From JAAYBT01 sp964404395 (GTDB taxonomy: Bacteria > Bacillota > Clostridia > Acetivibrionales > DTU013), in contig CAYOKA010000054.1 of NCBI GenBank assembly GCA_964404395.1, forward strand, positions 1 to 13,978: 13,978 nt of DNA, given 5' to 3'. The notes under the pieces were generated by a model. It was not told the origin of the DNA, made no database searches, and worked only from the letters and a program-made list of their open reading frames with translations. Positions 12,831-13,978 of the stretch are shown here, one piece after another; position 1 is the stretch's first letter, and the number at the start of each line of letters is the position of its first letter. Made by a program: the position numbers and the translations under genes.

Positions 12831-13978
12831 ATGAGCGAGAATTGGTCTTATGTTTGGGATATTATGGTCATCTGTTTGTTTCTTGGTCTAGCTACTTATA
12901 TTAGAAGGACTTTCAAGTTTTTTAAGCGATTTTTTATACCAAATGCTATTATTGCCGGGTTTATCGGATTACTGCTGGGACCGCAATTTCTAAACCTGGT
13001 TCCCTTTAACGCCGACAATATGGGTACAATTATTTACCATCTGATGTCGATCGGCTTTATTGCCTTGGCTCTGAAGGACCGAAACGCCACCAAGAACAGG
13101 GATATTGTTAATACCGGCATTATTATCGTAAATGGGTATGTGTTGCAAGGAATCCTTGGTTTTGGCCTTTCTGTGCTAATGGCATATACCTTTATTCCGG
13201 ATCTTTTTCCGGTATTCGGGATGCTGCTGCCATTAGGCTATGGTCAGGGAGCAGGGCAGGCTTATTCCATGGGCAAGCAATGGGAAACACTGGGTTTTGC
13301 CAATGGTGGTAACATAGGCTTGTCTATTGCTGCCTTAGGCTTGCTTTGGGCTTGTATAGGCGGAATACCTCTGATGAACTATATGATAAAAGTAAAGAAA
13401 GTAAAGCCCGCTTATAGCCTGGCTGATTCACAGGAGAAAACAATAGAAAGCGAAGTAAAAAAGGAGAATGTAGGGGATACTGAATCTGTTGACGGCTTTT
13501 CGATTCAGCTTTTTACAATAGGCATTGTATATTTGGTAACCTATTTGACACTGCTGGGATTGACATCAGTGCTGAAAAACTTTGGAACCTTCGGCAATAC
13601 ACTTTCCACTATGCTTTGGGGTTTCAGCTTTATTGTTGCTGCACTATACGCTATTCTGTTCCGCTTTATTTTGGATTTTCTTCAAAAGAAAAAGGTCGTC
13701 ACTCGTAAATACACCAGCAACTTCCTTTTGGAGCGAATATCAGGTGCTGCCTTTGACTTTATGATAACTGCGTCCATTGCCGCCATCTCCATAACAATTC
13801 TAAAGCAGTATTTGATACCGACAATGGTGATAGGTACCGTCGGTGGTATTGCGACAATTATTTATGTTGTTTTTCTGGCAAAGCACATGTATAAAAACGA
13901 TATATTGGAAAATATACTGGGCCTTTACGGTAATCTTACGGGTGTTATATCAACCGGTCTCGCCTTAGTTAAAGAAAT
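12831..13978 (+). CDS. gltS: Sodium/glutamate symporter, GltS family (3' end outside window)
   Basis: This is an inner-membrane transporter expected to bring in glutamate with sodium. The window holds the first 382 codons and no stop, so the gene is truncated by the edge. About ten hydrophobic segments are visible. A charged cytoplasmic loop (about 186-222, rich in Lys/Glu) divides it into two halves, as expected for this inverted-repeat fold. The first-half signature GYGQGAGQAYSMG (136-148) followed by GFANGGNIGLSIAALGLL (155-172) is family-like. The second half ends with YGNLTGVISTGLALVKE (366-382), where the G-x-x-TG-x-x-STG wording differs from the classical GltS TPTA signature. The substrate may therefore not be glutamate. 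Start: ATG with GGAGG about 7 bases upstream. The gene is preceded by the 120-base dyad element, which may influence its expression. Confidence 0.82.
   Translation, partial: MSENWSYVWDIMVICLFLGLATYIRRTFKFFKRFFIPNAIIAGFIGLLLGPQFLNLVPFNADNMGTIIYHLMSIGFIALALKDRNATKNRDIVNTGIIIVNGYVLQGILGFGLSVLMAYTFIPDLFPVFGMLLPLGYGQGAGQAYSMGKQWETLGFANGGNIGLSIAALGLLWACIGGIPLMNYMIKVKKVKPAYSLADSQEKTIESEVKKENVGDTESVDGFSIQLFTIGIVYLVTYLTLLGLTSVLKNFGTFGNTLSTMLWGFSFIVAALYAILFRFILDFLQKKKVVTRKYTSNFLLERISGAAFDFMITASIAAISITILKQYLIPTMVIGTVGGIATIIYVVFLAKHMYKNDILENILGLYGNLTGVISTGLALVKE

Noticed and set aside
1..13978. CRISPR arrays, tRNA/rRNA genes, transposases, prophage genes
   Set aside because: I looked for regularly spaced repeats, cloverleaf-like stretches and mobile-element proteins and saw none beyond the small repeats listed.

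Overview
The window looks like part of a low-to-moderate GC Clostridia chromosome (class Bacillota). This is inferred from AAGGAGG-type ribosome binding sites, sigma-A-like promoters with 17-18 base spacers, a class A penicillin-binding protein with a clostridial-style cysteine-containing tail, an M23 peptidase/bactofilin pair and a RumA/RlmCD-type rRNA methylase. I see no phage, plasmid, transposase, CRISPR, tRNA or rRNA gene. No gene is obviously broken. The last gene runs off the right edge.

Left block (about 1-3964, minus strand): a large methyl-accepting chemotaxis protein is followed 19 bases downstream by an rlmD-like 23S rRNA uracil-5-methyltransferase. The methylase gene ends inside a short AT-rich direct repeat. 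A 329-base AT-rich spacer then separates this pair from a divergent cell-wall block.

Middle block (4294-9502): an M23 peptidase and a bactofilin form a plus-strand pair. Facing them on the minus strand are an XRE-type regulator and a small one-helix membrane protein whose possible start overlaps the regulator stop (ATGA). Divergent from the regulator is a class A penicillin-binding protein. The 410 bases between regulator and PBP are crowded: one good promoter in each direction, two different perfect palindromes placed like operators, and a strongly structured stretch that would lie in a leader of about 230 nt ahead of the PBP. The natural reading is a regulated wall-synthesis locus, but the link between regulator and PBP is inference.

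Right block (9587-13978, plus strand): proA, with its own promoter and with motifs recalling eukaryotic P5CS/Pro2; an unrecognised 141-residue protein; an unusual PlsC-type acyltransferase with a C-terminal zinc ribbon; and the first 382 codons of a GltS-family glutamate symporter. Between the last two genes lies a dyad element of about 120 bases. Its core carries the same ATATATTGCG-type repeat pair that is found at the left edge of the window.

Most genes are ordinary core or wall functions. The best candidates for something undescribed are the regulator/small membrane protein/PBP control region, the dyad element before the symporter, and the acyltransferase-zinc ribbon fusion. None can be called a new system from sequence alone.
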